Positions 48,956-61,777 of a stretch of DNA of 64,000 nt are shown here, one piece after another. The notes under the pieces are model-generated. The model made no database searches and was not told the origin of the DNA. It was given only the letters and a program-made list of their open reading frames with translations. The stretch spans positions 62,001-126,000 of the forward strand of contig JACKQL020000033.1 in NCBI GenBank assembly GCA_018296165.2, read 5' to 3'. Numbering within the stretch: the stretch's first letter is position 1; every line of letters begins with the position of its first letter. Position numbers and translations under genes: made by a program. The stretch is from Termitomyces sp. T153 (Eukaryota > Basidiomycota > Agaricomycetes > Agaricales > Lyophyllaceae).

Positions 48956-51120
48956 CACAAAGTCAAGCTCACTCAAAAAATGAGCTGTAGAATGTATCAC
49001 GAGAAGACATTTCAAATTCCGTAGGATAAGTTTTCAGAGACAACGTATTTGATTTCGATCAAGTGTGATGTCGTTGAACGAATTCCGCTTGCTCTTATCC
49101 CAATATGAATCTGGAAGATTGATCTACTATTCCTCTTTAATGCCATCAGCCTATGATAAGAGACGTAGTAAATAAAACCTTATCACTGTACAAATATTAT
49201 AAGATGCTTCCCGCGTCGAGGTCGAGAAAAACATCGGATCATCGTAAAAGAGTTGTAAACTCAATTCCTCAGGGTTCAAACGCCACAGGATTAATTGAAC
49301 ATTAGACAAGGAGGGCTTCTTTAACGGAGATTTCGAGAGCAATCAGAATGGTATCGGGTTGAGAATCCTATAAGAATTGACCTCACAACAGCCGACGAGC
49401 CCGCAAAGTTACCTTATATTGTATCTTGCGAGTTCCTTCTCAGTTTCTGAACGTGGATTGATGAACCAAGACTTGATGGTTATTGAAACTCCAGTGGACC
49501 TTTGTCGAACCGAGGTACCGAGATCAAGCACACAGATCAGTAACCACTAAGTACCATCACAATACGAGTTCCAGTAGTGATAGGCTGACCCTCATATTAT
49601 ATTGTGTCTTTCGCAAATAGAGGAAGGGATCCTCAGATACAGATCAGGATATCGAGACCACTCTTGGCTAGATATCTAGTGGCCGGTAGAGAAGCTGAAA
49701 CTTGATATCTCTCTCATTAGTTAGGTCCACAGTCCGCTCGCTGTTCGTTGGATGATAAGACGGAGACTATTGTTTGGTATCAAGTTTCGTACTCTGAAGG
49801 GCCCACCAGAAAGTATGAAAGGACTAATTGAGATGTCGCGTGTCTTAGAGCCTGAGTCCTTGGCCCCCTCAGATGTTGGCAAGTTGCCCTCGGGTGGCGA
49901 CGACAAGGCTTTGGCGTGTGCACGGACGGTATCCATAACTGTGACCGAGTCAGCCCGGACATCCGTAGAAGCCAGAAGAGCTTACCATCTGAAACTATAG
50001 TTCAGCACACATTGGCAAACACGACGTCTCGCATATCTTTATCTGTCGGTGGTTGCGTTCCGTGTTACGAACATCGGATCGGAAGCTCAGAACTCTGGGT
50101 TGACTAAGCGGAAGTTTGTCCGATCCATTACGTTAATTTACATCTGGCTGTTCCTTCCCTTCGTCTTTATCTGGCGCCATTCCATGCGACTCGCGAACAG
50201 ACTCGGGTAGAAGATCTATAGAAAGCTTGCTGGCCGGAAGGATATTTTTGTAGCACCAGCATCTAAATCCTGTTGACAAGTTGCCAATCGACAATCAAAG
50301 TACCACGTCTAGCTAACGAATCGCAAGACTGTGTCCTTCTGTGGCCTTTGAGCTTTGATGCTCGTTGGTAGGCTAAACGTGGACATGTCTGATCACCTCT
50401 GTGACGAGCACCCGTGCACGGCCCCACTTCGTGATATTTTTTGGACAAGTATCATGAATCTCTGATTGAATATCCTTCCAGATCATTGCCATTCCCGGCT
50501 AGTTCTCATCTGCATCAACAGGGTTCTCGTCTCCCTGTTCCCGAGTCAAGATACAAACACACAAGCACTTTCCATATTCAATCTGCTACGAGCTATGCCA
50601 AGAGCATTTTGGAGCAACCAAGGCAAGCTTGACTAGACTATGTAAACGCCAAGCTGCCTTGGGCACCCTCGGATAAAATGGATGATAGACTGATAGACGC
50701 TAGTCTATTATTCCATTGAAACTCAGACTCACAGTAAATATATGTAGTACAGCTTGCACCACCACAACGCGCCGCGCCGTCCTTGGTTCCTCGACATCAT
50801 GACGCTATCAGTTAAACACACACACAAAACACATCTTGACAATCGCGACAGATGATCATGACAGGTCACACCTATCTCGCTCGAAACTAACAGTAGTCAA
50901 CAATACACCCCTTGCCGCTGCCGTTGCCGATTAAATTCAAACGGAGTCCGATTCCTTCTTTGCCGGGGGGAAGCTGGTCTCCCATCTGATCTCTGATATC
51001 CCAGAACAACAAGATCTCCTCTGACAGGATCTGTGATTGGGATGTCAATGATACGCCCGCTTGCTACATCAATCAGGGCAGACAGCCAATGGCCGTATGT
51101 CCGCACGTGGATTATTCGGA
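48956..51120. other. host DNA without a recognisable gene
   Basis: CpG-normal. Nothing with family motifs or a consistent exon chain was found on either strand. Confidence 0.4.
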
Positions 51121-51712
51121 CTATTCGCAATTCATCTACGAGCCGTCAGCGTATTTCGCGCACCTGTGACCTCTGTGGCTGGTATACTCGTACACTCATG
51201 CAGTTAGTGAGTGGGTAAGAATGCCAATCTGTGTGGGGTGAGGGCTTGTGTATGGGCTTTTGAGAACTTGATAACGCCGGCCTTGGTAGACACGGTGCGT
51301 GGACCCTGGCCTGAGTTTGGAAAGAACATATGTACACGCATACATCGTACATACTAAAAAGGTGTTTGTTGTTCAGGACGCGCCCTACAATAAACATGAT
51401 GAGACGTTAGCGTATTACTATTCGCAATTCATCTACGAGCCGTCAGCGTATTTCGCGCACCTGTGACCTCTGTGGCTGGTATCCTCGTACACTCATGCAG
51501 TTAGCGCGTGGGTAAGAATGCCAATCTGTGTGGGGTGAGGGCTTGTGTATGAGCTTGAGAACTTGATAACGCTGGCCTTGGTAGACACGGTGCGTGGACC
51601 CTGGCCTAAGTTTGGAAAGAACATATGTACACGCATACATCGTACATACTAAAAAGGTGTTTGTTGTTCAGGACACGCCCTACAATAAACATGATGAGAC
51701 GTTAGCGTATTT
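51121..51712. repeat. 297-bp tandem duplication
   Basis: Unit 1 is 51121-51417 and unit 2 is 51418 to about 51712, both starting ctattcgcaattcatctacg. They differ at only a handful of positions (for example 'atactcgt' versus 'atcctcgt', and a 2-base indel near 'ggcttttgag'). The word gcgtatttcgcgca stands near the start of each unit and again after the end of unit 2, a possible recombination site. Confidence 0.93.
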
Positions 51713-52449
51713 CGCGCAGGGAGGGTCAATATGTTTTGCGTTTTGTTTTCAACTTTCGTACTTCTGTTCCGTTTTTTTTTCGGTGAGTTGTAGTGTGAGA
51801 AATGTTTTCTCTCGCACTGGCGAAGATACATACCATCCCGGTCAACAGGCCACAGTGACGTCGACAGAAAATTAGCGCATTTGTACTTCATGCTCGCGGG
51901 TTGTGCTTCGTCCGTTTTGTTTCCGTGGTTTCCCTCTCAAAATAGTGTTCGTCAATTATACGGTTACCGAGGGGAGAATACTAGTAGGATCGGTATGTAG
52001 ACACAGTGAGTTTCAAGGGTTTGGTTTGCTGAGGCTTCCGCAACCTTAAGTCAATTATGTCAGGTCAGTAGTTTATGATGACGATGCGAAGACTGAATAA
52101 AGATAAGGATTCTTTAATTTTGTATGTATGTAAGTGCTATGAGGATTGGAGTACAGGATTAAGTACATATGACATGTACGAGAGACAGTTGTTGGTGTCA
52201 ACTTATACAGTGTAATGACATTCATTGGGACACCACTTTGTGATCTTTGAATAATTGATTCCTCGCAACATTTTTCAAACATATTTGAGTTATATTAGAT
52301 AATAAAGTATCGGATAGACATACTGCAAGGTTAATCACACGGAATGGATATGAGGATGACTTATAACAGCCTGACCAAAACCGAGGTCAAAAGTGTCACA
52401 TCGCCGTAACATACCATTTATGGTTCACGGCAACTCGGCATGCGACGCA
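51713..52449. other. host DNA without a recognisable gene
   Basis: No supported coding region. Confidence 0.4.
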
Positions 52450-52482
52450 ACGCGTGTTTGTCAACGCGTGCTGTCAACGCGT
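52450..52482. promoter_or_regulatory. three ACGCGT boxes in a row
   Basis: caacgcgt occurs with ACGCGT at 52450-52455, 52464-52469 and 52477-52482, spaced 14 and 13 bp. ACGCGT is the MluI cell-cycle box bound by MBF in fungi. No gene with a convincing start follows, so a regulatory role is only possible. Confidence 0.3.
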
Positions 52483-53895
52483 TTGATGTCACGCTCAGAC
52501 GACTATCGGGACAATCCCCCATCTGTAGAATGCAACTCTGCAGATTTTTGCTTCTTTCGTGTGCATTAGATATAACATATAGGCAAAGATTTTTCTTGCT
52601 TACAATGAGTATTGAGCACGATCAAAATTTGTCACAAACTTGAAATGACCCATTTTCGACACATTTCCCTTCATATCTCGAACTCCTTATGATAAATCTC
52701 CTTCCTGCTCAATAAAAAACCAGAGTACATACTATGCAATAGGCTATTAGAATTTTGAGCCAATCTGACATGATTTGTGCTTTACAGGTCAATCTGTTCC
52801 AAGGACGTGCTTGTCCCAAGCAGCGTCATTACACTGTATGTTGTCAGGTGTCTGTCCGGTGCCCGAGTCCCTCTCGATGGTGATTGGTGACCATACATGT
52901 ACGTTTCGAAGGTCGAAGCGCTCGTGCCTTGATGTTATTGTACTATACTTATACGCATATATACGTGCTCGCCATTGCTATGCACGTACATCAGTAAATA
53001 TGGTAAGTGCTGTGATTGACTTCTTCGAAGGAGGGTCGGGTGTTTACAGAGTGGTATATTTAGCGCTAGGCTGATTGTACGCGAGTTGTTCGGTAATAGA
53101 GTTAGGTATATGTATGGATTCGAAGGTTGTTGATTGAGAGATAGTTTAGAAGCAAATAGGATGTTCTTTTGTGAGAGATTGTATACGTCTGTGCGCGCGC
53201 TTTTAACTTCTCATCTTTCTAGATGCATGTGCACATATATAATAAGTATGATCTGCAGAACTAATTAGTGATCGTGATCGAATTTAAGTTCCTTCTTTCG
53301 AGAAGCTATTTGTATGTGGAGAAATGCATATGGACTTTTGCAATTGGAGAAAATGAGAATTACCTGCAGTTCATTCTTCAATTGAGCATAAGCATAAGCA
53401 TAAGTCTACATACGCAGATTCCGATCAACGTTCCCAAAAGACTCGAGACCCAACTCTCTTCCTTTCTTCCATAAGAGACTGAAATACTCACACGTCTTGA
53501 TTACCTTCCTTGGATGCAGGGGGGCACTGCCACGGCGGCAAGAATTTAAGATTCGAATGATCTGATTAAGTTGTGGAAAGAATTCTGGCGTTGAGAAGTT
53601 CAAGTCGGTTCGAGGCGGGGGGGTGGGAATTAGGTTGTCATAGAGCATGCACAAAACGTGCATAGAGAGTTGTTTGAATAAGAATTAGATTAATGGTAAG
53701 CTCAAGGTCTTGTATGGGTTGTGCTGCAGATGTCATATGTAGGGTGTATTGTGCGACGTGACGGACAGAAATGAGAAAGGGGCGCGTGTGTGCCTTGGGG
53801 ATATGGAATTGAGATAAGATAAAGATAGGGATGGTGCGGGGTGGTTCGCGTACAGCAGGCGGGGTAGAGGGACAATGAAGATATCATATCGGGTA
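52483..53895. other. host DNA without a recognisable gene
   Basis: No supported coding region. A short agcata(agcata) run lies at about 53388-53404. Confidence 0.35.
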
Positions 53896-54495
53896 GCCCC
53901 TAAGTGAGCGCTAAGCCCCTAAGTATCAAGTGCGGGGTAGGCAGCCCTGATGGATATGAAATGAAATTTCAATGGAAGGATGATATGACGTATGGAAAGA
54001 AAAGGAGGTCGCCATGAGTGCGCCGCAAGTCGGAAAGCGACATTATGTCAGAAAAAAAAGACACAAATTTCTTCCGTGTCGAAGCGGATGAGGACTGAAT
54101 TGCCGGCGGCTGGGATCGGCCGTGACATACGGTGGTTTTAGTCATCGTGGGTTGAGACTCCGACTGGCGGAGTCTCGGCATGTGTGGCTGGTGGGTGCCG
54201 TGGTTGGAATTGGACGGGGACAGTGTGGGCGACGGCGAGCAACGGCCCTTGCAGATCGTGCGGTCGTTTGGCTGCGGCCGACTCGCCGACACGCGCGCAA
54301 AAGGGTGGGATCGGATGTCGGAACGGGTGTTTGTGTGTATTTCGGTTGATCGAATAAATAAAAGGCGGACGCTCTCCACGGACGGCATTGATTTCTTCTC
54401 CCTCCATCACATCCAGTCCGTCTTTGTCTCGCCTGTCGTCGCCGCCCCCCCATCCCGTCCACAAGGGCCCCTGTCCCCTCCATCGCTATACTGCT
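53895..54495 (+). promoter_or_regulatory. upstream region of the H+-ATPase gene
   Basis: Two CCCCT stress-element cores sit in repeated agcccctaagt words (53897-53901 and 53916-53920). A TATA-like aataaataaaagg is at 54353-54365. A pyrimidine-rich stretch from about 54395 to 54490 precedes the start codon, as in strongly expressed fungal genes. No binding is shown. Confidence 0.45.
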
Positions 54496-57400
54496 ATGTC
54501 TACAGACGTCGAAAAGGAACCTGGCCCACAGGGCGACTCCCCTTCTCAGGGCTCCCCCACTCCCCCAGAGCCTGAAAAGAGGAAGAGAGAGTACAAGGAA
54601 TTCGGCCATGAGGATCAGAAGGCCACTCGTGCGTATTTTCCTTCCCTCTCGCATCCTAATCTTACTCTCGCTATCTATAGATGCCAATGTCGACATGTCT
54701 ACGGTGCGTGTGTTTGTTCACGCAAAGTTCAATTTTCGTACTCACCCAGCTACTGTAGATTGAGTTAAAGGCAGAAGATCTTTACGACAAGGAAAAGGTT
54801 GACCTCGAGACCATCGTCATCGACGACGTCTTCACCCTCCTCCAATGTAATCAAGAGGGTCTCACTCAGGCAGAGGCTGACCGTCGTATCGAGCTTTTCG
54901 GTCCCAACAAACTTGAGCACGAAAAGCAGAATGCTTTCCTCCAGGTATTTTTCTCTACTGCTTTATAGCCAAAAGTATTCTAGTAACCCTCTCCCCGTAG
55001 TTCCTCAGTTTCATGTGGAATCCTCTGTCCTGGGTCATGGAGGGCGCCGCTCTCGTCGCCATCGCCCTGTCCAACGGTGAGCACCGCGCTCCCGACTGGG
55101 AAGACTTTGTCGGTATCGTCCTTCTTCTCTTCGTCAACTCTACCATCGGTTTCTATGAGGAGCGCAACGCCGGGAACGCCGTCGCTGCCCTAATGGACTC
55201 GCTTGCTCCCAAGGCCAAAGTCAAGCGCGACGGCTCCTGGTCCGAGATCGAATCCGCCAACCTTGTCCCTGGTGACATGATCGCCTTCAAGATTGGTGAC
55301 ATTGTCCCCGCCGACTGCCGTCTCACCGAAGCTATCAATGTCTCCATCGATCAGGCCGCTCTCACTGGCGAGTCGCTCCCCATCAACAAGAAGGAGGGTG
55401 ACCAGTGTTTCTCGTGCGTGTCTTTTGCCGTCGCTATTTTTCTATTTTTAGCTGACCCGACTTGTTCCATAGAGGATCCACATGCAAAAACGGTGAAGCA
55501 GAGGGTGTCGTTATCTCCACTGGGGCCAATACCTTCTTTGGTCGTGCCGCTTCGCTCGTCGGACAGGACGACGACACCACCGGCCATCTGCAAAAGATCC
55601 TTGCACAAATCGGATCCTTCTGTCTCGTCTCCATCGGCATATTTGTCGTGGCAGAGATTTTCTGTCTCTACGCCGGCTTCCGATACAGCTACCGCCGCGG
55701 TCTCGACAACATCCTTGTCCTCTTGATTGGCGGTATCCCCATTGCCATGCCTACTGTCCTTTCTGTTACTCTCGCCGTCGGTGCCCAGCAGCTCGCGAAG
55801 CACAAAGCCATTGTTACTCGCATCACTGCCATCGAGGAGCTCGCGGGCGTCACGATTCTGTGCTCTGACAAGACGGGAACGCTCACAACCAACAAGCTCA
55901 CTATTGACCGCAACACCATCCGTACCTACGGTCCCTTCTCCGCCGAGGATGTCATTCTCCTCGCTGCATACGCCTCGCGCACGGAGAACCAAGATGCCAT
56001 TGACTCGTCTGTCGTCGGTGCCATTGGAGACCCCGCCCGTGCCCGCGCAGGCATCAAGCTGCTCGACTTCAAACCGTTCAACCCTGTCGATAAGCGCACG
56101 GAGATCACGTACCGTGAGTTATCGACTGGCAAGCTCAAGCGCGTGACCAAGGGTATGACGGGTATCATTATTGAACTGTGCACCCGCAACAAGACGGAAG
56201 AGGTTGAGAACAAGCTCGAGGCTGACGTTGAGGAGTTTGCGTCGCGCGGTCTGCGTGCGCTCGCTGTTGCGTATGAAGAGCTGGATGGTGACGATCATGA
56301 GGCAGAGGGTAATGGATTTGAGCTTATCGGTCTTCTTGCCATCTTCGATCCTCCACGTGATGATACGAAACAGACTATCGACGATGCGATTGCGCTTGGC
56401 GTCAAGGTCAAGATGGTCACAGGTGATCAGCTCGCTATCGCCAAGGAAACTGGACGCCGACTTGGGCTTGGTGACCATATGTACGCGGCCAAGGTGCTCA
56501 AGGACGGTCCGACACCCGGAAGCAAGTTTGGGTCCCTCGATGAGATGATCATGGACGCTGATGGTTTTGCCGGTGTGTTCCCTGAGCACAAGTACGAAAT
56601 TGTCAAGCGCTTGCAGGGTTTGGGCCATTTGTGCGCGATGACTGGTGACGGTGCGAATGACGCGCCTGCGCTGTCGAGGGCGAACGTCGGTATTGCTGTG
56701 GAAGGTGCGACGGACGCTGCGCGTGGTGCTGCGGACATTGTGCTCACCGAACCTGGTCTTTCGACGATCGTACACGCCATCCGGGGCTCGCGTATCATCT
56801 TCCAGCGTATGCGGAACTACTCTATCTACGCGTGCGCTGTGACGATCCGTATCGTTGTCTCGTTCGCGATCTTGGCGTTTGCATACAAGTTTGATTTCCC
56901 GCCGTTTATGATTCTGATTATTGCGCTGTTGAACGATGGGACGATCATGACGCTGTCAGTGGATAGGGTGTTACCGTCGATGACACCGGATTCGTGGGAT
57001 CTGACCGAGATTTTTGCCTTTGCGATTGCGTATGGGTTGTATCTGACTGCTTCGACGTGCGTCTTCATTTCTTTTTCATCTTATCTTCCTGTTCTGATGA
57101 CGTTGTCATGCAGCGTTGCGCTCGTGTGCACGATCCTTGAGACCACATTTTTCCAGGACAAGTTTGGCGTCACCCTCGCTACGAATCCGATAGACCACAA
57201 CGACCCGCAGTTGCACATGATTGTGTATCTCCAAGTCGCCATCATCTCGCAAGCACTCATCTTCGTCACGCGTTCGCATGGTTTCTTCTTCATGGAACGT
57301 CCCTCCGTCGCGCTCATGTGCGCATTCTGCATCGCCCAGCTTATTTCGTCTATTATTGCTGCGTATGGTGATTGGGGATTCACGAAGATTCAGGCTATCT

Positions 57401-57810
57401 CTGGTGGGTGGATTGGTATTGTCTGGGTTTGGGTGCGTATTTTTCTCTTGAGCTTTGCGAAGCAATGCTGATAACGTAAATGTACGCAGAACATTGTGTG
57501 GTTCATCCCTCTCGACTGGATCAAATTCGCCATGAAGGCTACGATTGTCAAGTCGCTGCGCGCACGTCACGAACGTGAGACGCTGAAACAGGTGCAGACC
57601 ACTGGTGTGCCCATCACACGTACGCAGTCACGCGCGGCGTCGGTACATGAGTCGCTGTATTCGAATCGTGTGTCGTTTATCAAGCGCGCGGCGAGGAAGG
57701 TTGGATTTGGAGGCAAAGTGTCGATGAAGCCAGAGGAGTTGCAGAGGTTTAGTAGTATCCAGGCGCAGAGAGCGGGTGCGACGCTTGCGAGGAATCCGAG
57801 TAGGACGTGA
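54496..57810 (+). CDS. pma1: plasma-membrane H+-ATPase (P3A type, plant-like)
   Basis: Seven exons with introns 54629-54680, 54704-54758, 54945-55000, 55414-55472, 57057-57113 and 57433-57489 give 992 residues, the normal length. It pumps H+ out of the cell using ATP and energises H+ symporters. Key motifs in order: TGES at 236-239 (actuator domain), CSDKTGTLT with phosphorylated Asp384, [21 protein letters not shown], and [11 protein letters not shown] at 642-652. The C-terminal tail (RNPSRT end) is the likely autoinhibitory domain. Several blocks ([42 protein letters not shown]) are closer to plant AHA-type pumps than to yeast Pma1. All splice sites are GT-AG and no lesion is seen. Start chosen at MSTDVEKEP, the first ATG after the CT-rich leader. 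Confidence 0.96.
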
Positions 57811-59290
57811 GTAGGTGGTGTATGATGATGTGGTGTTGGCCCTGCTCGTTCGTTCGTTTGTTGTCCCCCCTTCTTTTGTGTTGTTCCCCTGCCTCCTCCC
57901 TGCCTCCCTCCAAACCTCAAAAAGATCCGTTCCCTCTCAGTCCATGTCCACTTCACGATCTTTCCCGAATTTCTCATGCATACAGACGCACGACTCGTTT
58001 CTATAACCTCGTTCTTCATCCATTCCATCGATGATTTATTTCCCCTCCCTCTTCCTCATCATTAGACATATCATTTAATGGAATACAGTCTCTTTGCTAT
58101 CCCTCTATGCGTCCTCTTGGTTCCTGTTCTTGTTTCTCCGCGGCTCACGCAGCTTGTGCTCTGCAAAAACGCTCGTTGCAAGGTTGTCGTTCGTTTTATG
58201 CGCGCTGGTCTGTTGTTTTCATGTTGACATTCATTCAACGTTCAACTCCGAGCCGAAGAGATATCTTGTTTTCGCTCTGTGATCGGTGATTGGTATGTGA
58301 TGTCCTCGCGTCGCTGCCCGTCGTCGTCGTTGTTGCGTTACATCCATCCATCCATCCATCCATCCATCCATCCATCCATCCATCCATCAGATCGGCCAAC
58401 GATACCCAGCAACCCACCACCACGATCATCAGCTCTGATGCTTGTTTTGGCCTTGCGGCCATCCCTTCTCGCTCCATGTTCCGCTTCTCGGCACTGGTTT
58501 GTGAGTTTGGCGGGGGTTATAGAGTACGGGAGTCAAGATCCCGATAGAATTTCGACAATAATAGACTACATTACCGGCGCTGAAGGACCGGACGTATCCA
58601 CCCTTCCCTCGACCCCTCGTTTTATCTTGTTTCTTGTGTTTGATCTTTTTTGATCTTGTTCCGTTTGTCAATAGTCTGCCTTGGTTGTCGTCGGTTGTCG
58701 CCTACCTCCTACCCCTCTACCCCGACTTATCCTACTACCCCATGCACGTCATTCAATTTAGCACACTGCTTTCCTTGTATACATACGTATACGCACCTCT
58801 CACCAAGTTCCTCCGACGTGCTCTAGGCAGATCTTTTTGTTTCTTCATGTTCAGTCCATTTTACGATTTCTTTTTTTTTACATTCGGCCTTTGTGTTCGT
58901 TCATTCGTGAAATGGACTCTTATCGTTCATTTCCTTCCCTCCGCCCTTGATTAGCACGTACTGAGTGGGAACTTAGATACAAAAAATGGAAAGACGAAGC
59001 TCATTACGCACTTTTATCCGGCATATAGAATGGCTTGTATGTCATTTGTTTTGTGAGTTTGAGAAACGGTTTGGGAACGGTTTGTGTTTTTGAGTGGCAC
59101 TTGCGAGTGTGCTTGAATGATGCTTTCTCATTTGGGCGTTGAAAACCTTGGGATCATACTTCCTCGGGCCAGCGGCGCGGTCGCTGTTCGTGCGCAGTAC
59201 TACATACAACATAGGTCGCGTACCAGGTATGCCACGAACGTTCCCACCCTCAGGCCTCAGCGTTGTGATAACCATAGCTGTTGGACTAGC
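57811..59290. other. 3' region of the H+-ATPase gene and intergenic host DNA
   Basis: T- and C-rich, without another gene. Contains the tetranucleotide microsatellite listed separately. Confidence 0.45.
58341..58389. repeat. (CATC)12 microsatellite
   Basis: Uninterrupted catc repeats, about twelve copies. Confidence 0.97.
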
Positions 59291-60833
59291 TGTTAGTCCA
59301 ATCCTTTCCAGGATTGGTGCCAAAGCCGAGACGTTTGAAACATCCTCAAGCAGCCGATGGCTTTATCAAGCCCACTGTTGCCAAAGATGGGAGAGGAGGA
59401 GGAGTATGTTGAGGACCACTGCAGCAAGAAGGAGAAGACACTGGATAAGTTACTAGAGACAGTGAAAGCATGGTTATGGAACCAGGAGACAAGCCTAAGA
59501 ATTTGCATGGATGGAGGTGGGAGGCAGTTCTAAAGTTTGCAAGGCAGTTCTTTTTCAGTCAGAAAGAGAAGCTGTATAGGTAGAGAGAGGATGGCAAACA
59601 TGCCTTGGTGGTTGACAAGAACAGGTGAATGTACATGTTGCGCTCTGTGCATGATGCCTTGGGTCACCAAAGGGCATTTGCTACAAAGGTGTTGATAGAG
59701 GATCGCTTCTGGTGGCCAGAGCTAGAGGCGAACATCAGATGGTATGTGGAGACTTGTCATCTATGCCAAGTATAGCAGAAGACAATGCTACTACGAGAAC
59801 CTACAGCGACCATACACACCAGCAATCTTTGAGACTATCCACATTGACACCATGCATATGACACCAACATCCAATGGGTGCAAGTATATTGTGCATGGCT
59901 GCTATGCTCTCTCATCATGGTTGGAAGGCAAGCTATTAAGGAGGGACAACCATAAACTGATAGGACAGTGGTTGTTTTTATATGCAGATGAGGATGCATA
60001 TGGAATATTGTGAGAGACAATGCAGGACAGTTCAAGAAGGTGATCCAGTTGTTGGAAAAGAAGTACAGGATAAAAGGGATTACAATTGCACCATATAACT
60101 TGTGTGCGAATGGGAAGATAGAGCAACCACACTGGGACACTGGAATGTGTGGCAGGCACTGTATAAAGCCTGTGGTGAAGATCAGTCAAAGTAGTTCTGG
60201 TTCTTCTACCATGTAATGTGGTCAGACAGGATTACAGTAAGGAAAGGGTTTGGGTGCTCACCATTCTTCATGGTCATGGGAGCCACTCCAATTTTGCCAT
60301 TGGATCTGGTTGCAGCAACTTGGTTGATAGATTGGCCAGATGGTATAATATCAACAGAGGAGTTGATAGGTTTGCAGGCCAAGCACTCTAAACATGTAGA
60401 AGAGATGTGAGTAAGGGTTGCTAAGGAGAAACTGGCTTGGGCAGGGAAATATGCACAGGAGCATGAGGTGGCAATTGAAAACCATGCCTTTAAGCCAAGG
60501 AACTTGGTGTTGGTATGGGATACTCAAGCAGCAAAGTTGCTGAGTAGCAAGATGGCAGCAAGATACTCAGACTCAATGGTGGTGGTGACATGCACTAAGG
60601 GAGGAAACTATGTTATTGCAGAGCTGGATGGGTCAGTCTGGCATGAGCAAGTAGCAGCATTCAGAGTGGTGCCATACAAGGCAAGGAAGCACATTACCCT
60701 GCCAATGGGATTGGAAGAATGGATAGATATTTCACTGACAAAGTTAAAGGAGCTAGGGGAGACAGAGGAGGAGCAAGGAGAGGATGACATCTACCTGAGT
60801 GGAGTTAGACTGGGAGACCCAGGTGTCATCTGA
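59290..60833 (+). pseudogene. third gypsy relic: RNase H end and integrase
   Basis: Plus strand, frameshifted. About 59520-59640 gives QFFFSQKEKLYR...HALVVDKNR. The H2C2 finger follows (VHDALGHQRAFATKVL, YVETCHLCQV), with a stop after the second Cys pair. First Asp in IHIDTMHMTPTSNG, second in RDNAGQFKKV (60010). The Glu region NGKIEQPHWD keeps Glu. C-terminus 60216-60833 (FGCSPFFMVMGATPILPLDLV; NYVIAELDGSVWHEQVAAFRVVPY). It begins abruptly at about 59290 in host sequence and has no LTR. It is a different subfamily from the block C elements. Confidence 0.75.
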
Positions 60834-61777
60834 GTTAGCCTCACCACTAGTATCCAAGGTGTTGCCAACATCCTCTGGGATCATTCTGATAAATGCTAAC
60901 AGTCCCACTAGCCTTGTGCTCAGGGCAGGCCCAACTCATGATTGTACAGGGCCCCATGCCCTATGAGGCTCTTGGTCAGTACTCCTCAGTGGGCTAACCA
61001 CCAGAAAGGAGTCCTGATGTTCTCTCATGGTCTCTGAGAAGGATCTAAGACCTTCCACTTACAGCACTGTAAGCGCATACAAGAGGAGTTCCTCCTTGCT
61101 CACCATCACAGCTGCATCTTTCAGCTCTACCTTTGGATATAACCAGGCAGAGGGCACTTGAGTGCCCTCCAGAATGATGCCTGTCTGACTCTCTACAGAT
61201 GGTCTAACAGGAGTAGCTGCTAGCAGCCCTCCTGGTATGACACTGCTCTTTCTCCCCACACCATGGTATGATGTGGCAAGATCTGACATCTCATGTGGAG
61301 CACTCTGCAATGCTCCATTCAACTCTGGTTCAAACCTAGGCCCAGACACCTGACCTTTTATGGTCACAATTGTACTCATTGACATTAAAATTTTAATGTT
61401 CTGATTGTAACTAGTAGCAGTGAACTTCTCTCCAGAAGTTCAGCATCTGCTTTGCAAACAAGTCGACACTTGATTGACTTGGAAAAATGTAAACAACAGA
61501 GAAGGTTATTGATGCTGACTTGTGGGTTGATGATAAGGACTGATGGTGGTTTTGATGGCAGGGTCAGGTTTGGGTAGTTGGGCTAGTTGTTCAGAAAGTG
61601 TAATCAGAGAATTGAGGGAAGACCATGAAGAGTCATGACATTATCCTTTTGGATGGCAATAGGAGTCAACATAGTTAAAGGAGGTTGGAATGTGTGATGT
61701 AAGGTTGTGTATAAATAGGAAAAATGAAATGGTTTTTGCAGTCACATGTGTGCAAGTGAGAGCTCAGCTTGATTAGC
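60834..61777. other. CpG-poor transposon debris
   Basis: A minus-strand open frame 61385-61059 (EPELNGALQSAPHEMSDLAT) could be the N-terminus of another element's polyprotein but is not recognised. A TATAAATA box is at 61710-61717. No LTR ends found. Confidence 0.35.

Noticed and set aside
54142..54696. Minus-strand open frame of 184 codons over the H+-ATPase promoter and first exon
   Set aside because: Arg-rich, low-complexity composition with no family motif. It overlaps a supported first exon and its leader.
55351..56775. Long minus-strand open frames (213 and 218 codons) opposite the H+-ATPase
   Set aside because: They mirror the highly biased coding strand of a well-supported gene and show no domain.
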